From: Limosilactobacillus difficilis
GTDB lineage: Bacteria; Bacillota; Bacilli; Lactobacillales; Lactobacillaceae
DNA: 46,674 bases
Assembly: GCF_947387495.1 (NCBI RefSeq)
Contig: NZ_CANDNU010000011.1
Coordinates: forward strand, 1-46,674
Direction: 5' to 3'
The notes below the pieces were generated by a model. The model did not search any database. It saw nothing but the letters and a program-made list of their open reading frames with translations, and was not told where the DNA came from. Below, one piece after another: positions 27,742-38,106 of this stretch. Numbering within the stretch: position 1 is the stretch's first letter; every line of letters starts with the position of its first letter. Position numbers and translations under genes: made by a program.

Positions 27742-29040
27742 TTAGTGCCGGTGGATTGCCCGCCAAGTCCGGACGAACCAGTTAGCTCGAGCCACACTCG
27801 TCTGCGCGGCAACCGGTACCTTGACTGAAGAAGAGCCGTCCAAGCACTCAAAACCACTCATACTGTAATTGACGGTTCCGACCGTTTCGCCCTTCTTTAC
27901 CGGCGCGATCAGCCCGCCGTGTTTTGTACTCCGACTAGCTTTTAAGTCCAATGAGGTCGTCCACTGACTAATCTGTTGGCTGTTCTTCATCCAAATAGTT
28001 GTCGGCTTGGCAACGGCCAGGTTGGTCGCTGTTTGGTTCTTGCCATCCGGCACTACGACGGAGGCAACGCTGGTTGGCAAAGTCGAAACCTTAGTTAAAA
28101 TGACCGGCTTGTAGTTGGTGAAGACGTTCTTATAGAGGTTAGCAGTCTGCGTAAAGCGAGCATCCCCGCCGCCATTAGCGTGCATCACGACGGTAATCAA
28201 CTGGTGACCACCATAGTTGCCGGTGCTGACGAAACACGCTCCGGCCTTGTCGGAAGTCCCGGTCTTAAGGCCGTTGATTTTAACACTCTTGGGTGCTTGG
28301 GACTGGCCCGGCAGCATCTTGTTGAAAGTCTTCATCTGGGTCGTCTTTTGCTTGGTGGTCGGGAATTTTTCACTGGTGATCTTCGTGATCTTGAGCACTG
28401 ACGGGTACTTGCTGATCAACCCGGCAGCCACCTTGGCCACATCCTTGGCGGACATCTCGTTTTCCAGCGACTTCTTCTGTCCCTTTAGACCGATAGTGCC
28501 GATCTGGCCGTTGGTTAATCCGCAGGCATTGTAGATCTTCGCATCCCGAACACCCATCTGGCGGGCCGTCTTCTGCATCTTGTTATTAAACTGAGCGGTC
28601 GTTTCACCCCGTGCTTGAGCAAGTGCCAGGGCCGCGCCGTTAGCCGACTGGATTAAGGCGGCGTCAGTGAGCTGCTTGACCGTGTACTTATGACCCGCAG
28701 CGAGGGGGACGTTGCTGAAGTCCTTCTTCTGCGACAGCTTGGCAATCGGCTGCGTCACTTTGACCTTGGTCGACCACTTCAGCTTACCGTCGTGAATCTC
28801 CTGTTCAATCACCGCTACCGTCAGCAACTTGCTCATCGAAGCAATTGCCCGCCGCTGGTTGGCGTTCTTTTGATAAATAATCTGGCCCGTTGACCGGTCA
28901 ACCGCAATCGCGGCCTTGGCGTCAACCTGGGTGTCGGTGCTAGCGGCATTGGCCGACACCGACCCCGCAAAGCTAAAGCCAGCCGCCACCATTACCACCG
29001 TCGTGATGACAGTGAAAAATTTCTGCAAACCTTTTCTCAT
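27742..29040 (-). CDS. dacA: Serine-type D-Ala-D-Ala carboxypeptidase (PBP5/DacA family)
   Basis: Trims the terminal D-Ala of peptidoglycan side chains outside the membrane. 432 residues. Signal peptide 1-33 (hydrophobic core then SANAAS). The three penicillin-binding motifs are complete: SMSK (68-71), SAN (132-134) and KTG (259-261). The C-terminus is the beta-rich PBP5 tail ending in basic residues (RANWFVRTWRAIHRH), a plausible membrane-association segment. The ATG overlaps the upstream histidine kinase stop (ATGA), so it is translationally coupled to the two-component system. Confidence 0.93.
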   Translation of the reverse strand: MRKGLQKFFTVITTVVMVAAGFSFAGSVSANAASTDTQVDAKAAIAVDRSTGQIIYQKNANQRRAIASMSKLLTVAVIEQEIHDGKLKWSTKVKVTQPIAKLSQKKDFSNVPLAAGHKYTVKQLTDAALIQSANGAALALAQARGETTAQFNNKMQKTARQMGVRDAKIYNACGLTNGQIGTIGLKGQKKSLENEMSAKDVAKVAAGLISKYPSVLKITKITSEKFPTTKQKTTQMKTFNKMLPGQSQAPKSVKINGLKTGTSDKAGACFVSTGNYGGHQLITVVMHANGGGDARFTQTANLYKNVFTNYKPVILTKVSTLPTSVASVVVPDGKNQTATNLAVAKPTTIWMKNSQQISQWTTSLDLKASRSTKHGGLIAPVKKGETVGTVNYSMSGFECLDGSSSVKVPVAAQTSVARANWFVRTWRAIHRH

Positions 29041-30182
29041 GCTTTCTCCTCCGTTGTTGTCTTTTGTTGGACTGGCAAATTGACGATAAAACTCGTTTCG
29101 TCGTCATTAGACTGCGCTGAAACTTCCCCATGATGCAAGTCCACGATGCTTTTGACAATGGCAAGGCCAAGCCCCGTCCCACCAGTCTTTTGTGAGCGTG
29201 AGCGTTCTACCCGGTAAAAGCGCTCAAAGAGGTGGGACACAGATTCAGGTGGAATCTGCTCCCCGTCATTAGCCACTTTGATTTGGACCATTGAACCGTG
29301 CTCGTGGGCTCGCAGGTGAATATAACTGGCGCCGTTACCATATTTCAACGCATTGGCTACCAGGTTGCTGAAGACCCGGCCGAGTTTCTCGGGATCGGCC
29401 TCAATTTTCAACGGCGATGGTACAACCCGTACGTTCAGCTCAATTCCTCGTTTGCAGGCTTCCAATTCAAAGCTCGCCGCCACTTGTTCAAGCAGTTGGC
29501 CGAGGTCAACCTGCATCATCGAAACCGGTGCCCCGCTTTGTTGAACCTTGGTGTATTCAAAGAGGTCTTCAACCAAGTTCTTCATCTGTTTTGCTTTTTC
29601 ATAAGCCGTGTGAGTGTACTTGAGGATATCCTCCTCACTGCGGTACTGACGATCTTCGACCAACCCCAGGTAGCCAATGATGGATGTCAACGGAGTCCGC
29701 AGGTCGTGGCTGACATTCGTGATCAGCTCGTCCTTGGATTTTTCCATCTGTCGCTCATCATTCATCGAACGCACCGTGCTGTCCACCAGGGCATTCACGC
29801 TAACAATCACGTGCTGGGCATCACCGCGCAGCTTAAAAGGGATTCGGTGGTCCAGATGGCCGTTGGCAATGTAGTGCAGCTCGTTAATAATGTGGTGCAT
29901 CTGATATTGCCGGTAACGGCGCACTAACCGCCAGGCGAGAACAATCAGATCAAGGACCACTAGGACCCCGATAACCCAGCCCTGGTAACTCCAAATCCGG
30001 ATGTGGGTCGGGCTAAATACCAATGACTTCTTAATAATGTAGATACCGACAGCCACACCGGGGTTGGAACGGACAACATCCTGCAAGATGGTAATCACCG
30101 CCAAATCCAGCATCGCCAGTAAAATAATCGTAATAACCGCTTCAAAGAACAACGAGGTCTTTTCGCGGGTTGTCAGTTTCAC
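29037..30182 (-). CDS. Sensor histidine kinase (VanS/PhoR-like)
   Basis: Membrane sensor kinase, 381 residues. Helices at 12-34 and 67-88 flank a short extracytoplasmic loop of about 30 residues, so it probably senses within or near the membrane. A HAMP-like linker follows (about 90-145), the H-box NVSHDLRTPL has phospho-acceptor His159, then the N, G1 (VANDGEQIPP), F (LFERFYRVERSRS) and G2 (GGTGLGLAI) boxes. Starts at GTG 30182 with GGGAGG. Paired with the response regulator upstream and coupled to dacA downstream. Confidence 0.9.
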   Translation of the reverse strand: MKLTTREKTSLFFEAVITIILLAMLDLAVITILQDVVRSNPGVAVGIYIIKKSLVFSPTHIRIWSYQGWVIGVLVVLDLIVLAWRLVRRYRQYQMHHIINELHYIANGHLDHRIPFKLRGDAQHVIVSVNALVDSTVRSMNDERQMEKSKDELITNVSHDLRTPLTSIIGYLGLVEDRQYRSEEDILKYTHTAYEKAKQMKNLVEDLFEYTKVQQSGAPVSMMQVDLGQLLEQVAASFELEACKRGIELNVRVVPSPLKIEADPEKLGRVFSNLVANALKYGNGASYIHLRAHEHGSMVQIKVANDGEQIPPESVSHLFERFYRVERSRSQKTGGTGLGLAIVKSIVDLHHGEVSAQSNDDETSFIVNLPVQQKTTTEEKA

Positions 30183-30257
30183 AGTACTGCCTCCCTTCCC
30201 ACAATCTTATTTATTTTAACATTCAAGTCCTGACCAGAAAAGCCAGGCTGCCAAATA

Positions 30258-30297
30258 AGAAAAAGGGCTGGAATCGTCATTAAACCCCAACCCTTCA
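30258..30297 (-). terminator. Intra-cluster terminator between response regulator and kinase
   Basis: Minus strand AAGGGTTGG / CCAGCCCTTTTT stem with U-tract, 25 bases after the regulator stop. It probably only attenuates, because the kinase gene follows 75 bases later. Confidence 0.7.
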
Positions 30298-30321
30298 TCT
30301 CAATGTTATTCTCATTTATCC

Positions 30322-31011
30322 CTAATGAGCCTCGACTTTGTAGCCGACACCCCAAACGGTTTCAATCACCTTTTCACCACCGGTTGCGGCTTCGATCTTG
30401 TCGCGCAAGTGACTGACGTGTACCATGACCGTTTTAGCTGATACGACAGATTCCTGCTGCCAAACCCGCTCGAAAATGTCATCAGCACTAAACACGCGAT
30501 TTGGGTGACTGGCCAGCAGGTAAAGGATCCCAAACTCCAGGGCCGTCAGCTGAATCGTGTTGCCGCTGATCGTTTTTACCTCGTGAGAATCCTTGTTAAT
30601 CGTCAATGGACCGACTTCAAGAACGTCCGGCTGATCATTTGTCACGTCACCTTTGCTGCGCCGCAACAGTGACTTGACCCGCGCCATCACCTCAAGTGGG
30701 TTAAAAGGCTTGGTGACATAGTCATCAGCACCGGTGACCAACCCCTGAATCTTATCCATATCGGTAGTTTTCGCCGACAAAACCAGGATCGGGATCCCTG
30801 AATCTTTACGGACCTGCTTGATGACAGCCATCCCGTCCATTTCGGGCATCATAATGTCCAAAATGATCAGTGCAATATCAGGATTCGTGTTAAGTTTGGT
30901 CATCGCTTCTTTGCCATTATAAGCGGCGACTGGCTCGTAGCCCTCATTGCGAACATAAATTTCCAGCAATTGCACAATTTCTTTATCATCATCGACAATT
31001 AGTATCTTCAC
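30322..31011 (-). CDS. Response regulator, OmpR/PhoB family
   Basis: Cytoplasmic DNA-binding response regulator, 229 residues. Receiver domain with the acidic pair in VDDD (7-9), phospho-acceptor Asp52 (LIILDIMMPEMDG), a switch Ser/Thr in VLSAKTTD and conserved Lys in VTKPFNP. C-terminal winged helix (about 130-228) ending VWGVGYKVEAH. GTG start at 31011 with AAGGGGG upstream. Resembles VanR/YycF-type regulators; the target genes are not shown but dacA in the same cluster is a natural candidate. Confidence 0.92.
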   Translation of the reverse strand: MKILIVDDDKEIVQLLEIYVRNEGYEPVAAYNGKEAMTKLNTNPDIALIILDIMMPEMDGMAVIKQVRKDSGIPILVLSAKTTDMDKIQGLVTGADDYVTKPFNPLEVMARVKSLLRRSKGDVTNDQPDVLEVGPLTINKDSHEVKTISGNTIQLTALEFGILYLLASHPNRVFSADDIFERVWQQESVVSAKTVMVHVSHLRDKIEAATGGEKVIETVWGVGYKVEAH

Positions 31012-31040
31012 GCTTGAACCCCCTTAACCTGGAATTAGAA

Positions 31041-31066
31041 AGAAGGCCAGGCGCCAATGCCCGGCC
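31041..31066 (-). terminator. Terminator after the Ser/Asn-rich protein gene
   Basis: Minus strand GGCCGGGCA / TGCGCCTGGCC-type stem followed by TTCTTTCT; the U-tract is interrupted, so read-through into the response regulator is possible. Confidence 0.55.
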
Positions 31067-31081
31067 CAATTGAATTCATCA

Positions 31082-31942
31082 TTAGTAACCCGGACCAACC
31101 GGACCACCATTTTGCTGTGGCGCTTGCTGAGCCGGCCGACTCGGCGTGTAGCTACCGCCACCACCGCCAGTTGAACGGGCAGGCCGGTAAGTGCTGGTCG
31201 AGCCGCCACCGCCACCCGAAGTGCCGGTATTGGATGAACGGCTGCCGCCATTGTTGCTACCACCGTTATTGTTGTTACTGTTGTTACTGTTGTTATTATT
31301 GTTTGAACTGCTCTTGCTGCTGGATGACGAAGCGCTGCTGGACGAGCTGCTGGAGCTGTTGCTACTCGAGGATGAACTGCTAGAGCTAGACTCTGAACTA
31401 GCGTTGTGGACCCGCAAGTGGTAAGTCTTCTTGTCACCATTCTTAGCAATGCAGATGATATCATATTCGCCGGCATCACCAAAGGTGTACTTAGCCGTCC
31501 GCTCATGGTTAACCCGCTTGAAGACCCGGTATTCACTGCCATACTTGTGACCCACGATCCGAACCTTGTATCCCGCTGGAATAATAAAGCGCACCTTAGC
31601 CTCGCCATTGTCGTTCAGACGAACTCGCTTCGGCGACCAAGTGACCCGATCGCTTTCGGTCGTGCTTGCCACCGGAGAAGATGATGACGAGCTGGACGAA
31701 CTGGATGAGCTGGCAACTTGGTCAGAGTGATTTTGACTCTGGAACGCATACGGGTTTACAAAACTATAAACCAAACCAGCCAAACTACCCACGAACACAA
31801 TAATTAGAACCCAGTTTGAAAGGACGCCCAATCTCCCTGGATTCGCATTCCGGCCGCGCCGAATCCGTCCCATCTGGAACAAAAGTTTTAGGATAAAGAT
31901 TACTGCTGAAGCAACCAGCAATATCCACAAAATGGTTTTCAC
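31082..31942 (-). CDS. Membrane-anchored Ser/Asn/Gly-rich surface protein
   Basis: Unrecognised protein, 286 residues from the GTG at 31942 (GGAGG upstream; the longer ATG frame to 31972 is not used). Layout: helix 3-22, basic loop, helix 40-61, a run of 12 Ser (78-89), a compact beta-rich domain (about 98-181, with RVRLNDNGEAKVRFIIP and TFGDAGEYDIICIAKNG), then low-complexity Ser (182-212), Asn (214-226) and Gly/Ser/Pro tail ending GPVGPGY. The extracellular part probably spans the wall with a flexible linker. It precedes the two-component system and dacA on the same strand. Confidence 0.75.
   Translation of the reverse strand: MKTILWILLVASAVIFILKLLFQMGRIRRGRNANPGRLGVLSNWVLIIVFVGSLAGLVYSFVNPYAFQSQNHSDQVASSSSSSSSSSSSPVASTTESDRVTWSPKRVRLNDNGEAKVRFIIPAGYKVRIVGHKYGSEYRVFKRVNHERTAKYTFGDAGEYDIICIAKNGDKKTYHLRVHNASSESSSSSSSSSSNSSSSSSSSASSSSSKSSSNNNNNSNNSNNNNGGSNNGGSRSSNTGTSGGGGGSTSTYRPARSTGGGGGSYTPSRPAQQAPQQNGGPVGPGY
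31262..31399 (-). repeat. Low-complexity Ser/Asn-coding tract
   Basis: Imperfect runs of TCC/AGC-type Ser codons followed by AAC/AAT Asn codons. Codons are mixed rather than one perfect microsatellite. A shorter Ser run lies at 31676-31711. Confidence 0.7.
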
Positions 31943-32044
31943 TGTTATTTCCTCCACCGTTGTTTGCATCAATTATTACTAGTTTAGCATTGATAAACCA
32001 TCCTGAACAACTCAAATCAAGCCCCAGATAGAAATATTAGCATC

Positions 32045-32058
32045 TTTTCCCGGGAAAT
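32045..32058. promoter_or_regulatory. Noc-binding site (NBS)-like palindrome
   Basis: TTTTCCCGGGAAAT matches the Bacillus Noc-binding consensus ATTTCCCGGGAAAT at 13 of 14 positions. Intergenic, between the guaB terminator and the Ser-rich gene, about 5 kb from the noc gene. Confidence 0.6.
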
Positions 32059-32070
32059 ATTGACCATAAG

Positions 32071-32115
32071 AAAAGCTCCCGTTCGTCAGTCAAAACTGAG
32101 GAACGGGAGCTTTGT
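32071..32115 (-). terminator. Terminator of the rsmG-to-guaB gene string
   Basis: AAGCTCCCGTTC / GAACGGGAGCTTTT stem with a 20-base loop, 21 bases after the guaB stop. Confidence 0.85.
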
Positions 32116-32135
32116 ATTTTGATCTCAAGGTCCAA

Positions 32136-34162
<2,027 letters not shown>

Positions 34163-34191
34163 TATCGAATTCTCCTCTCTAGTTTTGACCA

Positions 34192-35292
34192 TTAAACATT
34201 GAAGCGGAATTCAACAATGTCGCCGTCCTGCATGACGTAATCTTTGCCTTCCAGGTGGAGCTTGCCAGCATCCTTGACAGCTTGCATGGAGCCCAGCTGA
34301 TCCAGGTCATCATACTTCATAATTTGGGCTGCGATGAAGCCCCGTTCGAAGTCAGAGTGGATAATCCCGGCCGCTTGCGGTGCCTTGGTGCCACGCTTAA
34401 AAGTCCAGGCACGGGTTTCGGGACCACCAGCAGTGAAGAAGGTTTCCAGACCCAGCAGCTTGTAAGCTGCCCGGATCAACCGATTCAAGCCAGGTTCCTT
34501 CACACCTTCCATTTCTAGGAAGTCGGCCTTGTCAGCATCGTCCATCTCGGCAATTTGCTCTTCGGCCGCCGCGGCAACACCGATGACTTCTGCCCCTTCA
34601 TCCTTGACATGGTCGCGAATCTGGTCGATGTACTTGGCATGGTCAGGATCTGCCATTTCGTCTTCAGCGATGTTGGCCACGTAAAGGACCGGCTTAGTAG
34701 TCAACAAGAAGAGGCCCTTAACGATCGGCTTTTCGTCGTCACTGAAGTCGATCGTCCGCGCCGACTTACCAGCTTCCAGGACCGGCTTGATCTTTTCCAG
34801 CACGGCCAGTTCAGCGAGGGCTTCCTTGGAACGTCCCTTCGCTGCCCGCTTGACCTTGCCGAGGCGGTTGTTGACCGCATCTAGGTCTGCCATAATCAGT
34901 TCCAGGTTGATCGTATCAATATCATCGACCGGATCAACCTTCCCGGTCACACTGGTGATGTCATCGTCGTCAAAGGCCCGGACCACGTGCACGATGGCGT
35001 CAGTTTGCCGAATGTTTTCCAGGAACTTGTTGCCAAGACCTTCACCCTTGCTGGCCCCCTTGACGATCCCAGCAATATCGGTGAATTCAAAGGTTGTGTG
35101 GACGATCTTCTTGGCCGGAATCAGTTCTTGAATCCGGTCCAGACGCTTATCTGGCACCTCAACCATCCCGACATTCGGGTCGATCGTTGCGAATGGGTAG
35201 TTGGCCATTTCAGCCCCTGCCTTCGTAATTGCGTTAAACAGCGTTGATTTACCGACGTTCGGCAAACCGACAATCCCTGCAGTTAAAGCCAT
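34192..35292 (-). CDS. ychF: Redox-regulated ribosome-binding ATPase YchF
   Basis: OBG-family P-loop NTPase with ATP preference that binds ribosomes. 366 residues. G1 GLPNVGKST (9-17), FATIDPNVG, G3 DIAGIVKGASKGEGLGN, the non-canonical G4 region (NIAEDE) and a C-terminal TGS domain ending KDYVMQDGDIVEFRFNV. Six bases after the DUF951 gene, in the par-linked string. Confidence 0.96.
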   Translation of the reverse strand: MALTAGIVGLPNVGKSTLFNAITKAGAEMANYPFATIDPNVGMVEVPDKRLDRIQELIPAKKIVHTTFEFTDIAGIVKGASKGEGLGNKFLENIRQTDAIVHVVRAFDDDDITSVTGKVDPVDDIDTINLELIMADLDAVNNRLGKVKRAAKGRSKEALAELAVLEKIKPVLEAGKSARTIDFSDDEKPIVKGLFLLTTKPVLYVANIAEDEMADPDHAKYIDQIRDHVKDEGAEVIGVAAAAEEQIAEMDDADKADFLEMEGVKEPGLNRLIRAAYKLLGLETFFTAGGPETRAWTFKRGTKAPQAAGIIHSDFERGFIAAQIMKYDDLDQLGSMQAVKDAGKLHLEGKDYVMQDGDIVEFRFNV

Positions 35293-35298
35293 TGTTAA

Positions 35299-35499
35299 TT
35301 AATCCTCCTCATTGTCAGCCCGTTCTAGGACTTTCTTCATACGTTTATCAAAGTTGTGGCGTGTCATCATAACGATGTGCCCGCAGCCGGTACACTGGAT
35401 TTTAATGTCCGCCCCGACCCGGATGATCTGCCAGCGATTTGTCCCGCACGGGTGCGGTTTCTTCATCATCACGATATCGTTTAGTTTGTAATCAGCCAT
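35299..35499 (-). CDS. DUF951 family small protein
   Basis: 66-residue basic protein conserved next to parB/ychF in Firmicutes; function unknown. YKLNDIVMMKKPHPCGTNRW then IQCTGCGHIVMM: three Cys (one CG, one CxxC) could bind a metal. Between parB (12-base gap) and ychF (6-base gap), clearly co-transcribed. Confidence 0.9.
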   Translation of the reverse strand: MADYKLNDIVMMKKPHPCGTNRWQIIRVGADIKIQCTGCGHIVMMTRHNFDKRMKKVLERADNEED

Positions 35500-35511
35500 T
35501 TGGCACCCCCG

Positions 35512-36399
35512 TTAATCATCATATTTAATGCCCAGCAATTCTAAGACCCGCGTCAAGTCCGCATTACTGGTGTAAGGAATCTCAATTTTACCACGCCCCC
35601 GTTTTCGTGACGGGGCGACAGTGACCTTGGTACCAAAGCGGTTCTGGAGTTGGTTTTCGGCATCTCGCAAAAAGACCGACTTCTGCGGCGAATGACGCTT
35701 ATGCACTTCCTTATTGGCACTGTTCTGGCGATTGACGATGTTTTCCAGCTGACGCACCGTTAAGTTGTCGGCCACCACCTGTTTAGCAATTTTCGCAAGC
35801 TGGCGCTCATCTTTTAAGCCTAGCAAGGTCCGGGCCTGGCCCATCGACAGCTGCCGGTTATCGACCATTTTTTTGACCTCTTCCGGCAAACTCAGCAGAC
35901 GCAAATAATTGGCGATATAAGGCCGGCTCTTGCCCAGCCGTTTAGCCACCTGGGCCTGGGTCAAATTGAGTTTATCCATCAAAGTGGCGTAAGCCTGGGC
36001 TTCTTCCAGCGGCGTCAAGTCTTCCCGTTGCAAGTTTTCCAGGACGGCCACTTCCATCATCTGCTCATCGCTCATCTGCCGAATAATTGCCGGGATCGTC
36101 GCCTTACCGGCAATCTTTGAAGCCCGGAAACGGCGTTCCCCCGCAATCAGCTCATAGCGGGACAGCTGCGGATTTGGCTGCCGGAGGATCACCGGTTGGA
36201 AGACCCCTGACTTTTTAATCGAGCTCGCAAGCTCATTCAGGGCTTTCTGGTCAAAGTCGCGCCGTGGTTGGTAGGGATTGGGACGGATCTTGGCTAGCTC
36301 AATTTCCTGGACCGTTTCATCGTTGGAATCAGTTACGTCATTTTCCGCGAAGAGCGCTTCAATCCCGCGCCCCAACCCTGTTTTCTCATTCTTTGCCAT
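35512..36399 (-). CDS. parB: Chromosome partitioning protein ParB (Spo0J)
   Basis: CTP-dependent clamp that loads at parS sites and organises the origin. 295 residues. RPNPYQPRRDFD and the CTP-binding GERRFRASK (arm), then ENLQREDLTPLEEA, a helix-turn-helix (LTQAQVAKRLGKSRPYI) and a C-terminal dimerisation part. The start overlaps the parA end by 14 bases. A consensus parS occurs at 9862-9877 and a degenerate one before rsmG. Confidence 0.96.
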   Translation of the reverse strand: MAKNEKTGLGRGIEALFAENDVTDSNDETVQEIELAKIRPNPYQPRRDFDQKALNELASSIKKSGVFQPVILRQPNPQLSRYELIAGERRFRASKIAGKATIPAIIRQMSDEQMMEVAVLENLQREDLTPLEEAQAYATLMDKLNLTQAQVAKRLGKSRPYIANYLRLLSLPEEVKKMVDNRQLSMGQARTLLGLKDERQLAKIAKQVVADNLTVRQLENIVNRQNSANKEVHKRHSPQKSVFLRDAENQLQNRFGTKVTVAPSRKRGRGKIEIPYTSNADLTRVLELLGIKYDD

Positions 36400-37156
36400 G
36401 AGCAGCCAACACTTCCTTTGCTAGTTGACGGTAAACCTGGGCGCCAGTCGAATGCCGGTCGTAATCGACAATCGCTTCGCCATGACTAGGTGCTTCGGAC
36501 AAGCGCACGTTGCGGGGCACGATCGTGTGATAAACCTGAGAGCCGAAGTATTTCTGAACTTCCGCATTGACTTGCTTCCCCAGCTTAGTGCGCCGGTCGT
36601 ACATCGTCAGCAGGACACCTTCGATCTTCAACCCCTTATTAAAGTGCTTACGGACCAGCTGAATCGTGTTCATCAACTGGCTCAGCCCTTCCAGGGCGTA
36701 GTATTCACTCTGAACTGGGATCAAAATCGAATTTGCTGCTGTAAAGGCATTGATCGTAAGCAAGCCGAGTGACGGCGGGCAATCGATCAAAATGAAATCA
36801 TAGTGGTCGCTCACATCCCCGAAAGCATCCTTCAGCCGTGTTTCCCGGGCCATCAGCGAGGTCAACTCCACTTCCGCCCCCGAAAGAGCAATCGTGGTCG
36901 GAACGATGTCTAACCCCGGATGGCTACTCTTGGTAATGACGTCCTTGAGCGGAACGTCATTAATCAAAACATCGTAAACGTTTTGGCCAATTTGGCGTTT
37001 ATCGATCCCGAGGCCACTCGTCGCGTTGCCCTGCGGATCCAGATCGATGAGCAAAACCCGCTGGTGCAGGTCGGCGAGACAAGCCCCCAGGTTAATGCTA
37101 GTCGTCGTTTTTCCGACACCGCCTTTTTGGTTGGCCAGTGCAATCACATTTGCCAT
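36386..37156 (-). CDS. parA: Chromosome partitioning ATPase ParA (Soj)
   Basis: Deviant Walker ATPase working with ParB in origin segregation and replication control. 256 residues from the ATG at 37156, which has AAAGGAGGAG upstream; the longer frame to 37240 runs into noc. KGGVGKTTT (11-19, deviant Walker A), LLIDLDPQGNATSGLG, DFILIDCPPSLG (Walker B) and VRLSEAPSHG. 4 bases after noc, overlapping parB. Confidence 0.96.
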   Translation of the reverse strand: MANVIALANQKGGVGKTTTSINLGACLADLHQRVLLIDLDPQGNATSGLGIDKRQIGQNVYDVLINDVPLKDVITKSSHPGLDIVPTTIALSGAEVELTSLMARETRLKDAFGDVSDHYDFILIDCPPSLGLLTINAFTAANSILIPVQSEYYALEGLSQLMNTIQLVRKHFNKGLKIEGVLLTMYDRRTKLGKQVNAEVQKYFGSQVYHTIVPRNVRLSEAPSHGEAIVDYDRHSTGAQVYRQLAKEVLAAHGKE

Positions 37157-37160
37157 TGGG

Positions 37161-38087
37161 CTACTCCTCCTTTTTCGGAATCGTAATAATGAACTTGTAG
37201 GAATCGGCGTCGTTTTGCTCAGTTGCTTCAATCTTGACACCGCTTTGGTTGACCATGCGGATCGACTGACGAATGGTGTTCAGAGCGATCTGCGGATCAG
37301 TGGTCTTGTTGGTCTTCTTCGTCCGCCGGCGCCGCGACCGTTTTTTCGCTTTGGTCTTACCAGCACCGTTTTCCCCTGAGCTCTTCTTCACTGAAGTCGG
37401 GGCGTCAGCTGGGCTTTCATCCGGGGCAGGCACCGTCGTCTTACCTAATAAGACGTCAACGTATTCTTCCGTCTGCCGGACTGTCCAGCCTTCGTTGACG
37501 ATGTCCATCAGCACATCGCGCTGTTGCTCCTCGTTCAGCCCCAGCAAAGCTCGCCCGTGGCGTTCGGAAATCCGGTGATCCAAAATTGCGTTTTGCACCG
37601 GCGGGATCAGCTTGAGGAGCCGCATTTTGTTGGCAATGGTTGATTGGCTCTTGCCCATCCCCTTAGCAAGATCCTTCTGGGTCAATCCATTCATCTTCAT
37701 CAGCCGCTGATAAGCTTGGGCTTCTTCAACAGGACTCAAATCGGCCCGCTGAAGGTTTTCGACAAGCGCAAGGGAAGCACTCTCCTTGTCGCTCATCTTT
37801 TCCACGATGGCTGGGGCCTTCTCCCATTTCAGTAGTTTCATTGCCCGGAAACGCCGTTCGCCCGCGATGATCTCGTACTTGCTCGGTTCGTATTCCCGTA
37901 GCACAATTGGCTGGAGCAGGCCGTGCTCATCGATAGTTTGGGCTAATTCTTGGATTTCTTCTGGATTAAAGACCTTCCGCGGTTGGTAACGATTTGGCTC
38001 GATCTGATCAAGGGATACCGAAACCACTTGATTTTGTACATTCTTATCTCCGTGGTGCCTATTAAAACCAAACAAAGAAAATGCCAT
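37161..38087 (-). CDS. noc: Nucleoid occlusion protein Noc
   Basis: ParB paralogue that binds NBS sites and the membrane to block division over the nucleoid. 308 residues. N-terminal MAFSLFGFN is a short amphipathic segment suited to membrane targeting. It is followed by EPNRYQPRKVFN, the CTP-binding GERRFRAMK, ENLQRADLSPVEEA and a helix-turn-helix (LTQKDLAKGMGKSQSTI). A Pro/Ser-rich linker with a very basic KAKKRSRRRRTKK block (about 240-255) precedes the C-terminal domain. This makes it longer than Bacillus Noc. Distinguished from ParB by position and N-terminus. Confidence 0.92.
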   Translation of the reverse strand: MAFSLFGFNRHHGDKNVQNQVVSVSLDQIEPNRYQPRKVFNPEEIQELAQTIDEHGLLQPIVLREYEPSKYEIIAGERRFRAMKLLKWEKAPAIVEKMSDKESASLALVENLQRADLSPVEEAQAYQRLMKMNGLTQKDLAKGMGKSQSTIANKMRLLKLIPPVQNAILDHRISERHGRALLGLNEEQQRDVLMDIVNEGWTVRQTEEYVDVLLGKTTVPAPDESPADAPTSVKKSSGENGAGKTKAKKRSRRRRTKKTNKTTDPQIALNTIRQSIRMVNQSGVKIEATEQNDADSYKFIITIPKKEE

Positions 38088-38106
38088 TCAAGATCCTCCC
38101 TTTTCT

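Noticed and set aside
31262-31399. CRISPR or tandem-repeat array
   Set aside because: The repetition is codon-level Ser/Asn coding with mixed codons; there are no spacers or conserved direct repeats.
31191-31424. Leu-rich plus-strand frame opposite the Ser/Asn-rich gene
   Set aside because: Poly-Leu arises from reading the Ser/Asn codon runs in antisense; no start signal.
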